Shown: one piece after another, positions 16,221-29,469 of the stretch
Layout of the letters: every line of letters starts with the position of its first letter
How positions within the stretch are numbered: position 1 is the first letter of the stretch
NCBI GenBank assembly: GCA_036389275.1
Contig: DASVQE010000081.1
Location: forward strand, 1 to 64,000
Origin: QHVT01 sp036389275
Lineage (GTDB): Bacteria > Acidobacteriota > Thermoanaerobaculia > Gp7-AA8
Direction: 5' to 3'
DNA length: 64,000 bases
The notes under the pieces: generated by a model
What the model was told of the DNA's origin: nothing
Database searches by the model: none
Seen by the model: only the letters and a program-made list of their open reading frames with translations
Program-made: the position numbers and the translations under genes

Positions 16221-18783
16221 TCACGAAGCGCTGCAGCAGCACGCCGACGAGCACGAGCGAGACCGCCAGCCCGAAGAGCGAGGCCACGCGGTAGAGACCG
16301 CCGAGGCGGCCGAGGTCGTGGAGGAAGCACTTGAGGACCGTCACCAGCAGCAGGCCGAGCGCGGCCACGCGCGCGCCGCGCAGCCGCAGCGTGATTCCGG
16401 CCACGAGCATGCCGATGGCGAAGAGCGCCCAGGCGAAGGTGTAGGTCAGGTCCTGCGCGAGCGATGACGAGAGGAAGTTGAACGTCAGCGTGTCGCCCAC
16501 CGAGTACCAGTCGGCGATCTCGATGTTCAGCAGCGCGAAGAGCAGCAGCGTGCCGCCGCCGGCGAGCGCGCCGCGCGCGGCCTCGACCGCCCGCGGGAAG
16601 AGCCTCGCCGCGAAGAACATCGACGCCGCGGCGACGAGATACGTGTAGAGGTACCAGTTCACGATCGCGGTCGCGCTCTTCGGGTGATAGTCGAAGACGC
16701 TCGGGTTGAAGATCAGCCGCACGAAGACGGCGACGAACAGCATCGCGCTCGCCACGAGCAGCCCGCGATGCGGCACGCGCAGGTAGAGCCAGGCGAGCGC
16801 CGCGCCTTCGAGCGCCCAGGCGATGGTGATCCATTCGTTCTCGAGCTGCAGCGGCACGGCCGCGGTGATGAAGGCGAGCGCGCTGCCGGCGACGAGGGCG
16901 ACGCGCGACACCACGCGCGGCGAGAGCCGCAGGTCGCGCCACAGCAGCACCACCAGCACCGCCGCGAGCGAGAGCGGCAGCAGGCCGATCACGTCGTCGT
17001 AGCCGAGCGTCTCCAGCGGTTGGTAGGCGGCGACGCCGAAGACGAGACAGGCGAGGCAGGCGGCGAACTGCGGCGCGAGCGACGACTGCACGCGCTCGCC
17101 GAGAATCAGCGGCCACGCGATGAGCAGCGCGCAGAGCACGCCCGCGAAGGCGAGCGTCTGGTCGGGCAGAATCGTCGGTGCGGCGACGATGGCCAGCGCG
17201 ACGAAGAAGACTGCGCCGACCGCGAGCGCGCGGCGGCCGGTCACCCAATCGATGAAGAGCGTCGCCGCGAGCAGCGCCGCCTGCCCGGCCAGCACGAGCC
17301 AGACGCTCGCGTCGCTGCAGAGCATCAGCGCCAGAGAAGAGAGCGCGACCGCGACCGTCGGCAGGTTTGCATTCGCGCGCCGCCACGCGACGACGCCGAC
17401 CGCCAGCAGCAGCGCGAACATCGCCCCGATCAGCGTGGCCTGATGCGTCGGCTCGCGCAGCGCCAGTCCGGCGAAAACGTAGAAGAGCAGTCCCGCGGCG
17501 ATGATGGCGTTGCGCGGACCGATCAGGTAGAGCGCCACGAACGCCGCCAGCCACACCGGCGACCACGGCCACGCCGCGTGCACGTACGACACCGACAGCC
17601 AGACGAACCACGTCAGCAGCGCCGCCAGCGCGCCGAGCGCGTGCAGCCACTGCGGTCCGCGCCAGATCGCGATCGCGGCCAGGCCGCTCACGATCAGCAG
17701 CAGAAAGCCGAACAGCACGTGATAGCGCGCGCCGTACTCCGGCACCACCGCGGTGAAGAAGGCGAAGAGCAGCGGCAGCACCGCGCCCGCCGCGGCGATG
17801 CGGTGAAAGACGGCCGTGCGCTCGTCACCGTCGCCGCGCGGCCAGAGCGACATCGCCGCGACGAGGGCGAAGACGGCGAAGATGCCCGCCGCGAGCGGTA
17901 GCTGACCGGTGGTCAGGAAACGGGAGATCCAGCCCCACTGGTAGATCGCCGTCAGCGCCACGCTCAGGCCCGTCAGCAGCGGCCAGCGCTTGCGGAATGC
18001 GATCCAGGAGATGCCGCCGTTGAGCAGCAGCAGGTACGAGAAGAGCTCGATCGGCCGGTTCTCGCCCGACGAGAGCAGCGCCGGCGTGGCGAAGCCGCCG
18101 ATCAGGCCGAGGAGCGCGATGAAGACCGAGTCGCGCCGCGTGGAGAGAAAGACCGCCGCCGCCGTGACGAGCAGCATCCCGCCGAACGACGCCGCGGCCG
18201 GCCAGAGGTGCCAGCGCACGTGCAGCGCGAAAAGCGTGGCGTAGAGGATGGCGATGCCGGCGCCGTCGAGCGCGTTCGCCGTGAACTTGTAGCCGCGCGC
18301 CACGCGCAGCTCGCAGACGATCAGCAGGGCGATGCCGGTGACGAGGCCGAAGCCCGCGCGAATGGCCGGCCGCAGCCACCCATGCTCGACCGAGTATTTG
18401 AAGAGGAACACCACCGCCAGCACCAGGGCGATGCCGGCGATCCAGGAGAAGAGGCGGATGCCGATGAGGTTCTCCCAATCGAAGGAGCGCTTCGGTACCT
18501 GCGGCGCGACGGGCGTGACGATCGGACGCGGCGGAGGCGGTGGCGGCTCGAAGACGGGCATCACCGGCTGCGGCGGCGGCTGCTGCACGCTCGGCGGAAC
18601 TTCCGCCTGCGGCTGCACCGGCGGCGGTGCTTGCGCCTCCGGTTCCGCCTGCGGCGCCCGCGTTGCCGGCTCGTAAAGCCGCGCGCGCAGCAGTTCCTCG
18701 TGCAGCCGCTCCACCTTGCTGAGCGCGCGTTGCGCGATCACCAGCGCAATCACGGCCACGACGATCGCGAGAAATCCGAACAT
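16180..18783 (-). CDS. DUF2339 polytopic membrane protein
   Basis: An 867-residue membrane protein. One N-terminal helix is followed by a short coiled coil (ALSKVERLHEELLRARLYE) and a Pro/Gln-rich linker. About two dozen hydrophobic segments then fill the rest, matching DUF2339 proteins. The family's function is unknown; multi-helix members have been suggested to act in envelope biogenesis. The start was set at the ATG at 18783 because a longer reading begins inside the intrinsic terminator of the upstream OPT gene. That terminator's T-run ends one base before this ATG, leaving no room for a ribosome site. Expression therefore depends on read-through or on an unseen leaderless promoter. Confidence 0.85.
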   Translation of the reverse strand: MFGFLAIVVAVIALVIAQRALSKVERLHEELLRARLYEPATRAPQAEPEAQAPPPVQPQAEVPPSVQQPPPQPVMPVFEPPPPPPRPIVTPVAPQVPKRSFDWENLIGIRLFSWIAGIALVLAVVFLFKYSVEHGWLRPAIRAGFGLVTGIALLIVCELRVARGYKFTANALDGAGIAILYATLFALHVRWHLWPAAASFGGMLLVTAAAVFLSTRRDSVFIALLGLIGGFATPALLSSGENRPIELFSYLLLLNGGISWIAFRKRWPLLTGLSVALTAIYQWGWISRFLTTGQLPLAAGIFAVFALVAAMSLWPRGDGDERTAVFHRIAAAGAVLPLLFAFFTAVVPEYGARYHVLFGFLLLIVSGLAAIAIWRGPQWLHALGALAALLTWFVWLSVSYVHAAWPWSPVWLAAFVALYLIGPRNAIIAAGLLFYVFAGLALREPTHQATLIGAMFALLLAVGVVAWRRANANLPTVAVALSSLALMLCSDASVWLVLAGQAALLAATLFIDWVTGRRALAVGAVFFVALAIVAAPTILPDQTLAFAGVLCALLIAWPLILGERVQSSLAPQFAACLACLVFGVAAYQPLETLGYDDVIGLLPLSLAAVLVVLLWRDLRLSPRVVSRVALVAGSALAFITAAVPLQLENEWITIAWALEGAALAWLYLRVPHRGLLVASAMLFVAVFVRLIFNPSVFDYHPKSATAIVNWYLYTYLVAAASMFFAARLFPRAVEAARGALAGGGTLLLFALLNIEIADWYSVGDTLTFNFLSSSLAQDLTYTFAWALFAIGMLVAGITLRLRGARVAALGLLLVTVLKCFLHDLGRLGGLYRVASLFGLAVSLVLVGVLLQRFVISRETSDAPTGTT

Positions 18784-18784
18784 G

Positions 18785-18813
18785 AAAAAAGGCGGGCCCT
18801 GCAGCCCGCCTTT
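18785..18813 (-). terminator. Rho-independent terminator of the OPT transporter gene
   Basis: On the minus strand, AAAGGCGGGC, a 6 nt loop and GCCCGCCTTTTTT form a GC-rich hairpin with a run of six T. It lies 23 nt after the OPT stop codon. It is the clearest classical terminator in the window, and the T-run ends one base before the start codon of the DUF2339 gene. Confidence 0.85.
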
Positions 18814-18835
18814 CATTGTCGCGCGTTTTCCGCCG

Positions 18836-21229
18836 CTATGCCGGCTCGCGTCGCGCCAGGATCTTCTCGCGCCCCGTGAGATACAGCAGCGCCACGATGA
18901 TCACGAACGGGATCAGCGACAGCAGATCCGACATCGGACCTTCCGCGAATGGATTGCGCGAGGCCAGCTCGCCGAGGCGCCGGTTGAACGGCTCGATGGC
19001 CGGCACGCCCGAGACGAACGCGATCAGGATGCCGGCGATCGCGCCGCCGGCGATGTAGCCCGACGCCATCAGCACGCCCGGGCTCTTGTCTCCTTCCGCC
19101 ACCAACTGCTCCTCGGTGAGGTTCTTGCCCTCGTACTTGCGCGCGATCCAGCGATCGACCGCCCAGCGGATCAGGCCTCCGACCAGCAGCGGCGTCGACG
19201 ACGAGAGCGGCAGGTAGACGCCGACCGCGAAGGCGAGCGACGGGATGCCTGAGAGCTCGAGGACGACCGCGATCATCACGCCGAGGAGCACCAGACCCCA
19301 CGGCAGCTTCCCGCCGAGGATGCCCTTGATGATGTACGACATCAGCGTGGCCTTCGGCGCGTCGAACTTCGTCACCTCGCGGCCGTTCGGCAGCTTGCGG
19401 ATCGCGCCGTTGATCCCCGGATCGACATAGTAAACAGGTTTACCATTGTCGTCGACCAGGTACTTTTCCGCGTTCGCGCCCTCGACACCCGGGCGGAACC
19501 AGACGTTGTACTCCTTCGTGTCGCTGCCGCCGTTGAGCATCAGGCCCTGCACCGTGGTGCGGCCGTGGAACTCGCTCTTCGGCGCGATGTCCGTCGCGCG
19601 CGCCGAGCCCGACGTGATGCCGGCACCGGTCGCGCCGACCGGGACGTAGACGGAGTAGGCGTTGTTCAGCTTGAGCAGGATCGGCCCGAGCACGACGGCC
19701 GAGGCGAGCGCGCCGATGAGAATCGCCACCTGCTGCGCCTTCGGCGTCGCGCCGACGAGGAAGCCGGTCTTCAGATCCTGCGAGGTCGTGCCGCCGTTCG
19801 ACGAGGCGATGCAGACGATCGCGCCGATCGAGAGCGCCGTCACGAAGTAGTTGTTGCCCGTCCAGCCGAGGATCACGAAGCAGAGGCAGGTCAGAAGCAG
19901 CGTGGCCACGGTCATGCCGGAGATCGGATTCGAGGACGAGCCGATCTCGCCGGTGAGACGCGAGGAGACGGTCACGAAGAGGAAGCCGAAGACGATGATC
20001 AGCACCGCCGCGGCGATGCGCGCCGCGATGCCGGTGCCGCCGACGTAGAGCGGGCTGGAGAACGCGATCACCACCAGCAGCGCCACGATGCCGATCAGCA
20101 CGAGCTTGATGGAGAGATCGCGATCGGTGCGCGGCACGGCCGGCGTGTCGGCGCCGCCGCGCGCGTTCGAGATGTCGCGCATGCCGCCCTTGATGCCGTG
20201 CCAGATGATCGGCAGCGAGCGGAAGACGCTGATGATGCCGCCCGCCGCCACCGCGCCCGCGCCGATGTAGAGGATGTACGCGTTGCGGATGTCGCCGGGA
20301 CCCATGTCCCGGATCAGCATCGAGGTCTCCGGCGCGAGCGGCGTCGTCAGCGCGGCGCCGAAGAACTTGATCATCGGGATGAGCACGAGGTACGCGAGCA
20401 CGCCGCCCGCGCACATGACCGCGGCGATGCGCGGTCCGATGATGTAGCCGACGCCGACCAGCTCCGGCGAGATCTCGACCGACAGCGACGCGGCCGTGAA
20501 CGGCGCGCCGAAGACTTTGCTCGGCGTGTCTTTCCAGCCGCGCAGCGCGACCATCGCCGTCTTGTAAATGAGGCCGATGCCGAAGCCGGTGAAGATCGTC
20601 TTGCCGCTCGTCGCGGCGCCGCCCATCGCTTCCTGCTCGCGCTTCGCCTCGTCCGACGCCGCGGCGCGCGACTCATCGCTCGCGCCGGCTTTCAGCACTT
20701 CGGCGCATGCGGTGCCTTCGGGGTATTTGAGGATGCCGTGCTGCGCGACGATCAGCGCGCGCCGCAGCGGGATCATCATCAGGATGCCGATCAAGCCGCC
20801 GAGGACGGCCACCAGCATCACGCGCGTGATCTCGAGATCGAAGCCGAGGATGAGGATGGCCGGCATGGTCACGCCGACGCCGAACGCGATCGACTCGCCG
20901 GCCGAGCCGGCCGTCTGCACGATGTTGTTCTCGAGGATGGTGGCGTTGCGCATGCCCATCTTCGAGAGGAGGCTGAATAGCGTGATGGAGATGACGGCGA
21001 CCGGGATCGAGGCGCTGACCGTCAGGCCGACCTTCAGCACGAGATACAGCGACGACGCGCCGAAGATCATGCCGAGGACCGTGCCGACGATGACCGGGAC
21101 GGCGGTCAGCTCGGGCAGGATCGTGTCGGAAGGGATGTACGGCGTGAAGCTGCCGGGACCACCTTCCGGTTTCCATCCGACCTGGTCGGGATGGCCTTGC
21201 GGGACAGTTCCTTGCGGCACAGCGCTCAT
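18836..21229 (-). CDS. OPT family oligopeptide transporter
   Basis: A 797-residue polytopic transporter of the OPT superfamily. It has the expected ~15 or more membrane segments spread through the protein and the characteristic early segments VGTVLGMIFGASSLYLVLKV and SASIPVAVISITLF. A long hydrophilic loop about residues 560-640 is also present. OPT members import small peptides or metal chelates; the substrate here cannot be fixed. The ATG at 21229 is preceded by AGGGAGA, a usable ribosome site. The gene is monocistronic on the minus strand, ends at an intrinsic terminator, and is divergent from the sigma-54 activator gene by 106 bp. Confidence 0.92.
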   Translation of the reverse strand: MSAVPQGTVPQGHPDQVGWKPEGGPGSFTPYIPSDTILPELTAVPVIVGTVLGMIFGASSLYLVLKVGLTVSASIPVAVISITLFSLLSKMGMRNATILENNIVQTAGSAGESIAFGVGVTMPAILILGFDLEITRVMLVAVLGGLIGILMMIPLRRALIVAQHGILKYPEGTACAEVLKAGASDESRAAASDEAKREQEAMGGAATSGKTIFTGFGIGLIYKTAMVALRGWKDTPSKVFGAPFTAASLSVEISPELVGVGYIIGPRIAAVMCAGGVLAYLVLIPMIKFFGAALTTPLAPETSMLIRDMGPGDIRNAYILYIGAGAVAAGGIISVFRSLPIIWHGIKGGMRDISNARGGADTPAVPRTDRDLSIKLVLIGIVALLVVIAFSSPLYVGGTGIAARIAAAVLIIVFGFLFVTVSSRLTGEIGSSSNPISGMTVATLLLTCLCFVILGWTGNNYFVTALSIGAIVCIASSNGGTTSQDLKTGFLVGATPKAQQVAILIGALASAVVLGPILLKLNNAYSVYVPVGATGAGITSGSARATDIAPKSEFHGRTTVQGLMLNGGSDTKEYNVWFRPGVEGANAEKYLVDDNGKPVYYVDPGINGAIRKLPNGREVTKFDAPKATLMSYIIKGILGGKLPWGLVLLGVMIAVVLELSGIPSLAFAVGVYLPLSSSTPLLVGGLIRWAVDRWIARKYEGKNLTEEQLVAEGDKSPGVLMASGYIAGGAIAGILIAFVSGVPAIEPFNRRLGELASRNPFAEGPMSDLLSLIPFVIIVALLYLTGREKILARREPA

Positions 21230-21335
21230 GCGGGTCTCCCTCTGTATGAACTACATGCGAAAAGTGCGCGCATTGTAGCGCGGGACGATCTTTCGCCTCA
21301 GACACCTTTCCGCTACTATTGAGTTCCATCCCTGC

Positions 21336-25263
<3,928 letters not shown>

Positions 25264-25274
<11 letters not shown>

Positions 25275-25707
25275 CTTGATCGAGGCGGTGCGCGCGCGCG
25301 ACCGCGAGCGCGTGCGCGCGATTCTCGCGAGCGATCCGGCCGCGGTGCACGCGCGCAACGACGACGGCGCGACGGCGCTGCACTACGCCGCGGAGCTGGG
25401 CGATCGCGAGTGCGTCGAGCTGCTGCTCGATGCCGGCGCCGATCTCAACGCGCGCGACGCGCGCTTCGGCGCGACGCCGGCCGGCTGGGCCATCGAGTAT
25501 CTCCGCATGCGCGGCGCGCTCCTCGGCACGGAGATCGAGGACGCGCTCGATGCCATCCGTCGAGGCGATGCGGAGCTGCTGGAGCGCTCGCTGACGCGCT
25601 GGCCGGCGCTCGCTGATGCGCGCGATCGCGACGGCACGCCGCTGCGCGATCACGCCGCGCGCGCCGGCGGCGCCGCCGCCGAGCTGTTCGCACGAGTTCA
25701 CAGGTAA
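25264..25707 (+). CDS. Ankyrin repeat protein
   Basis: A 147-residue protein with ankyrin repeats: DDGATALHYAAELGDRECV and DAGADLNARDARFGATPAGW match two canonical repeats, with degenerate repeats after them. It overlaps the end of the sigma-54 activator gene by 11 bp and is probably translated by coupling from the same mRNA. Ankyrin repeats mediate protein contact, so it may work with the activator; this is inference from position only. No signal peptide is present. Confidence 0.8.
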
Positions 25708-25722
25708 ATTCCATAAGGCCTT

Positions 25723-25728
25723 TAGAAT
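25723..25728 (+). promoter_or_regulatory. -10 box for aspartic-protease lipoprotein gene
   Basis: TAGAAT ends 6 nt before the ATG at 25735, within the 27 bp after the ankyrin gene. A -35-like TTCACA lies at 25697-25702 with a 20 nt spacer, longer than ideal. The position predicts a leaderless transcript. Confidence 0.45.
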
Positions 25729-25734
25729 CGCTGC

Positions 25735-27039
25735 ATGTCGCGGCGACTCGCGCTCCTCGTGCTGCTGCTCGCAGCCGGCTGCACCCTCTACAACGAGGTC
25801 TCCATCGTGCCGCTCAATCTGTTGCCGTCGAACATCGAGCGCGGCTCCGACCTGCAGTCGATGCTCCACCGCGCCGACTATCTGCGCGCCATCGAGCTCG
25901 CGCCGTCGATCGCCGCGCGGCCGCGGCGCACCGCGAACGACCTCGCGGCGATCGGCGCCGCCTACCTCGCCGCCGGCCGTTTCGATCAGGCGCGCGCCGC
26001 GCTGCGCGACGGACTCGATCTCGAGCCGTTCCGCACCACCTACGCGCAGATCGCCTGGGATCTCTCGCAGGTCGAGTACTTGTCGAACAACATCGACGCC
26101 AGTCTCGAGTGGGCGCACAGCGCCGTCGATCACGGCCTCAACGTGCGGCAGTGGCACATCGACTACCTGCAGGCGCTGGTGAACACGCCCGTGTATCGCT
26201 TCAGCGGCGCGCCGCACGACTCGCTGCCGTTCCACTTCGGCCGCCCCGAGGTCCCGCGGGTGACGACGCGCGCCAACGGCCGCGAGACGCCGGCCATCAT
26301 CGACTCCGGCGCGGTGCTGTCGATCATGTCCGAGCGGCTCGCCTCATCGCTGCCGATCCGCCGACTGCAGACCAGCCCCGGCACGTTCTTCGGTCTCCTC
26401 GGCGAACCGATCCCGGTGAGCTTCGGCCTCGTCGACCGCCTCGAGCTCGGCGCCATCGTCATCGAGAACGTGCCGGTGGCGATCATGCCGGACGACAAGA
26501 TGAAGTTCCTGATCAACAAGAAGGAGAAGGAGGAGTACCGCATCGACTTTCTCCTCGGCTCGGCGCTGCTCAAGGAGTTCCGGCTCGAGCTCGACTTCAA
26601 CCGCCGCCGCGCCACGTTCACGCATCTGACCGCGCGCGACCATCAGGCCGGCGCGGAGCAGAACCTCTTCTTCGAAGGCTTCCGACCGCATGTGCGCGGC
26701 GCGGTGAACCGGCGCGGCTGGTTCCTCTTCGTCCTCGACACCGGCTCGGAGATCACGTTTCTCAACCAGTCGAAGCTCGCTTCGCTGCCGGTGCATCTGT
26801 TCGGCTCGACCGGCCACAACGCCACGCTGCAAGGCCTCGGCGGCGCGATGAAGCACGGCGCGAAGATCGAGAACGTCGAGATCGGCCTTGGCCACTGGGC
26901 CGGCACGTTCAAGACGCTGCCGATGTACTCCTCGGAAGAGAAGGAGCAGGCCGTCGGCATCATCGGCCAGAACTTCCTGAAGAACTTCAACGTGGTGATC
27001 GACTACGGCACGATGCGCGTCGACGTCGAGCGCCGCTGA
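25735..27039 (+). CDS. Lipoprotein with TPR region and two retropepsin-like aspartic protease motifs
   Basis: A 434-residue predicted lipoprotein: the lipobox is LAAGC with Cys16. Residues 40 to about 150 resemble TPR helices. Two retropepsin-like lobes follow, each with a catalytic-type motif: IIDSGAVLSIMS (Asp190) and FVLDTGSEITFLN (Asp335). Each lobe also has a downstream IDFLLGSALL or VGIIGQNFL segment that fits the second conserved strand of the family. Retroviral-type proteases normally dimerise, so two lobes in one chain may form a pepsin-like active site. It should lie in the periplasm anchored to a membrane. Its stop codon abuts the stop of glmU on the other strand. Confidence 0.82.
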   Translation: MSRRLALLVLLLAAGCTLYNEVSIVPLNLLPSNIERGSDLQSMLHRADYLRAIELAPSIAARPRRTANDLAAIGAAYLAAGRFDQARAALRDGLDLEPFRTTYAQIAWDLSQVEYLSNNIDASLEWAHSAVDHGLNVRQWHIDYLQALVNTPVYRFSGAPHDSLPFHFGRPEVPRVTTRANGRETPAIIDSGAVLSIMSERLASSLPIRRLQTSPGTFFGLLGEPIPVSFGLVDRLELGAIVIENVPVAIMPDDKMKFLINKKEKEEYRIDFLLGSALLKEFRLELDFNRRRATFTHLTARDHQAGAEQNLFFEGFRPHVRGAVNRRGWFLFVLDTGSEITFLNQSKLASLPVHLFGSTGHNATLQGLGGAMKHGAKIENVEIGLGHWAGTFKTLPMYSSEEKEQAVGIIGQNFLKNFNVVIDYGTMRVDVERR

Positions 27040-28431
27040 TCACTCCTTCGATTTCTTCTTCCGCGTCGCCCACCCTTCCATGATTTTCTGCGGCGTGCGG
27101 CTGAGCGCCAGCGCGTCGGGCGGGACGTCTTTGGTGATGGTCGAGCCGGCGCCGACGTAGGCGCCGCGGCCGACGCGGACCGGCGCGACGAGCTGCGTGT
27201 CGGAGCCGATGAAGACGCCGTCCTCGAGCACGGTCTTGTGCTTGTTCACGCCGTCGTAGTTGCAGGTGATCGTGCCGGCGCCGATGTTCACGTCCGCGCC
27301 CACATCCGCGTCGCCGATGTACGAGAGATGCGACGCCTTCGCGCCGTCGCCGAAGACGGCCTTCTTCGTCTCGACGAAGTTGCCGACCTTCACATGCCTG
27401 CCGAGCTTCGTGCCCGGCCGCAGATGCGCGTACGGCCCGACCGCGGCGTCGTCTTCGATGACCGCGTCGTCGGCGACGGTGCCGCTCTTGAGATGCACGT
27501 TGTTGCCGACGCGCGTGTTCACCAGATGCACGCCGGGATCGACCACGCAATCCTTCCCGATGGACGTCGTTCCTTCCAGCGTGACGAATGGATAGACGAC
27601 CGTATCGGCGCCGATGGTGACGGTCGAGTCGATGACCACGGTGGCGGGATTGCGAAACGTCACGCCTTCGCTCATCAGCTTCTCGACGACGCGCCGCTGA
27701 ATCTCCGCCTCGACCTGCGCCAGCTCCGCGCGCGAGTTCACGCCGAGCGCCTCCGAGGCGTCGTCTGCGATCACCGCGCCGACGCGATGCCCGCCTTCGC
27801 GCAGCACCTGCAGCAGATCCGTGAGGTAGTACTCCTTCTGCGCGTTGTTGGTCTTGAGGTTGCGCAGGTTGCTGAAGAGGTGCTCGCCGCGGAAGACGTA
27901 GATGCCGCCGTTCACCTCGCCGATCTGCTTCTCCGCGTCGCTCGCGTCCTTCACCTCGACGATGCGCGCCACGCCGCCGCTGCCGTCGCGCACGATGCGC
28001 CCGTACATGGCCGGATCGGACGGCGTCATGGTCAGCAGCGTGAGTGCGTTCCCGTCGCGCTCGTGCTGATCGAGCAGCCGCCGCAACGTCTCGGGACGCG
28101 TGAGCGGCACGTCGCCGGAAAGAATCAGGATCTGTTTTCCGTCGACGCCGTCCGGCTCGAGCACCGACGCCGCCTGCAGCACCGCGTGACCGGTCCCGAG
28201 CTGCTCTTCCTGCACCGCGAAGCGCGCGCGCTCGCCGACCGCCGCGCGCACGGCATCGCGCTGATGCCCGACGATCATCACCGGCGGCCGCTCGCACACG
28301 CCGCCGGCCAGATCGAGCACGTAGTCGATGATCGGCCGCCCAGCGGCGCGATGGAGGATCTTGATGGTCGCAGACTTCATCCGCGTCCCGAGACCGGCGG
28401 CGAGGATGACCACTTCGAGATTGTTGCTCAT
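27040..28431 (-). CDS. glmU: Bifunctional GlcNAc-1-P uridyltransferase / GlcN-1-P acetyltransferase
   Basis: A 463-residue GlmU. The N-terminal uridyltransferase domain begins VVILAAGLGTRMKS, the nucleotide-binding signature. The C-terminal half is a left-handed beta-helix of hexapeptide repeats with acetyltransferase motifs such as NFVETKKA and SYIGDADVG. It makes UDP-N-acetylglucosamine, needed for peptidoglycan and lipopolysaccharide. Length and domain order are normal. The ATG overlaps the yvcK stop by 4 bp (ATGA), so it is translationally coupled as the last gene of a five-gene minus-strand operon that begins with the ATP-grasp gene at 32516. Confidence 0.97.
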   Translation of the reverse strand: MSNNLEVVILAAGLGTRMKSATIKILHRAAGRPIIDYVLDLAGGVCERPPVMIVGHQRDAVRAAVGERARFAVQEEQLGTGHAVLQAASVLEPDGVDGKQILILSGDVPLTRPETLRRLLDQHERDGNALTLLTMTPSDPAMYGRIVRDGSGGVARIVEVKDASDAEKQIGEVNGGIYVFRGEHLFSNLRNLKTNNAQKEYYLTDLLQVLREGGHRVGAVIADDASEALGVNSRAELAQVEAEIQRRVVEKLMSEGVTFRNPATVVIDSTVTIGADTVVYPFVTLEGTTSIGKDCVVDPGVHLVNTRVGNNVHLKSGTVADDAVIEDDAAVGPYAHLRPGTKLGRHVKVGNFVETKKAVFGDGAKASHLSYIGDADVGADVNIGAGTITCNYDGVNKHKTVLEDGVFIGSDTQLVAPVRVGRGAYVGAGSTITKDVPPDALALSRTPQKIMEGWATRKKKSKE

Positions 28432-29462
28432 GCTTTTCTCATGCGCTCCAGCGTGCGGCCGTAGCGGTCGTACAGACGGAAGATGGTCTGCGCCAGCGCG
28501 GCCGGGTCGTGCCGGACGTAGTTGTCCTCTGCAATGATGTCGCCGAAGAAGGGTGTGACGCCGAGCTCGCGGATGGCGTCGAGGTCGAACTCGACGGGGA
28601 ACTGGTTCATCGCCGCGTACGACTGCAGGATCGTCTCCGACGGGCGCCGGCCGTTCATCACCATCACGTCGACCACAAGGCCCGCGTGCTCGACGATCGC
28701 GGCGAGATGCTCCTGGGCGCTGTAGCCGTCGGTCTCGTTCGGCTGCGTCATCACGTTGCAGATGTAGACGCGCAGCGCCTTCGCCTCGCGCAGCGCCGCG
28801 GCGATCGGTTCCATGACCAGGTTCGGCAGCACCGAGGTGTAGAGCGAGCCGGGCCCGATGATGATGAGATCGGCCGCGGCGATGGCGGCGAGCGCGCCGG
28901 CGGTCGGCTGCGCGTCGGGCGGATCGAGGGCGAGCTGTTGGATGCGCGCGTGACGGCTGGCCTGGTGCGGCTCTTCGCCGATGACCGAGCCGCTGATCGC
29001 CACTTCCCCAAGGATTTCCGTCCCGCCTTCCAGAACGGCGCGGAGACGGACATCCGCAAGTGTGGATGGATAGATCGAGCCGCGAATGGCCAGCACTTCC
29101 GAGGCCGCGAGAATGGCGCGGTCGAAGCTGCCGGTGATGTCGGTCATCGCAGTCAGCAGCAGGTTGCCGAGGGAGTGGCCTTTGAGCGCGGAGTCGGTGT
29201 CGAAGCGGTAGGCGAAGAGCTGTGAGAGCAACTGCTCTTCTTCCGCGAGCGCGACGATGCAGTTGCGGATGTCGCCGGGCGGCAGCATCCCGAACTCCTT
29301 GCGCAGCACGCCGGAGCTGCCGCCTTCGTCGGTGACGGTGACGATGGCGCCGAGGTGGCGGATCGACCAGGCGCCGCTGTTGTCGACGTACGTCTTCAGT
29401 CCGCGCAGCAGCGTCGAGAGGCCGGTGCCGCCGCCGATCGCGGCGATGTCGAGGCCGGGCAC
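28428..29462 (-). CDS. yvcK: YvcK/CofD-like family protein
   Basis: A 344-residue protein of the YvcK (gluconeogenesis factor) family, which shares its fold with the CofD 2-phospholactate transferase. The start motif IAAIGGGTGLSTLLRGLK and the central DIIAEDNYVRHDP are typical. In Bacillus and mycobacteria YvcK-type proteins bind UDP-sugars and regulate cell shape and peptidoglycan precursor supply. Its coupling to glmU here, which makes UDP-GlcNAc, agrees with that role. It follows the amidotransferase gene by 7 bp. Family assignment is firm; the biochemical function is less settled. Confidence 0.92.
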   Translation of the reverse strand: MPGLDIAAIGGGTGLSTLLRGLKTYVDNSGAWSIRHLGAIVTVTDEGGSSGVLRKEFGMLPPGDIRNCIVALAEEEQLLSQLFAYRFDTDSALKGHSLGNLLLTAMTDITGSFDRAILAASEVLAIRGSIYPSTLADVRLRAVLEGGTEILGEVAISGSVIGEEPHQASRHARIQQLALDPPDAQPTAGALAAIAAADLIIIGPGSLYTSVLPNLVMEPIAAALREAKALRVYICNVMTQPNETDGYSAQEHLAAIVEHAGLVVDVMVMNGRRPSETILQSYAAMNQFPVEFDLDAIRELGVTPFFGDIIAEDNYVRHDPAALAQTIFRLYDRYGRTLERMRKA

Positions 29463-29469
29463 CGCGCGA

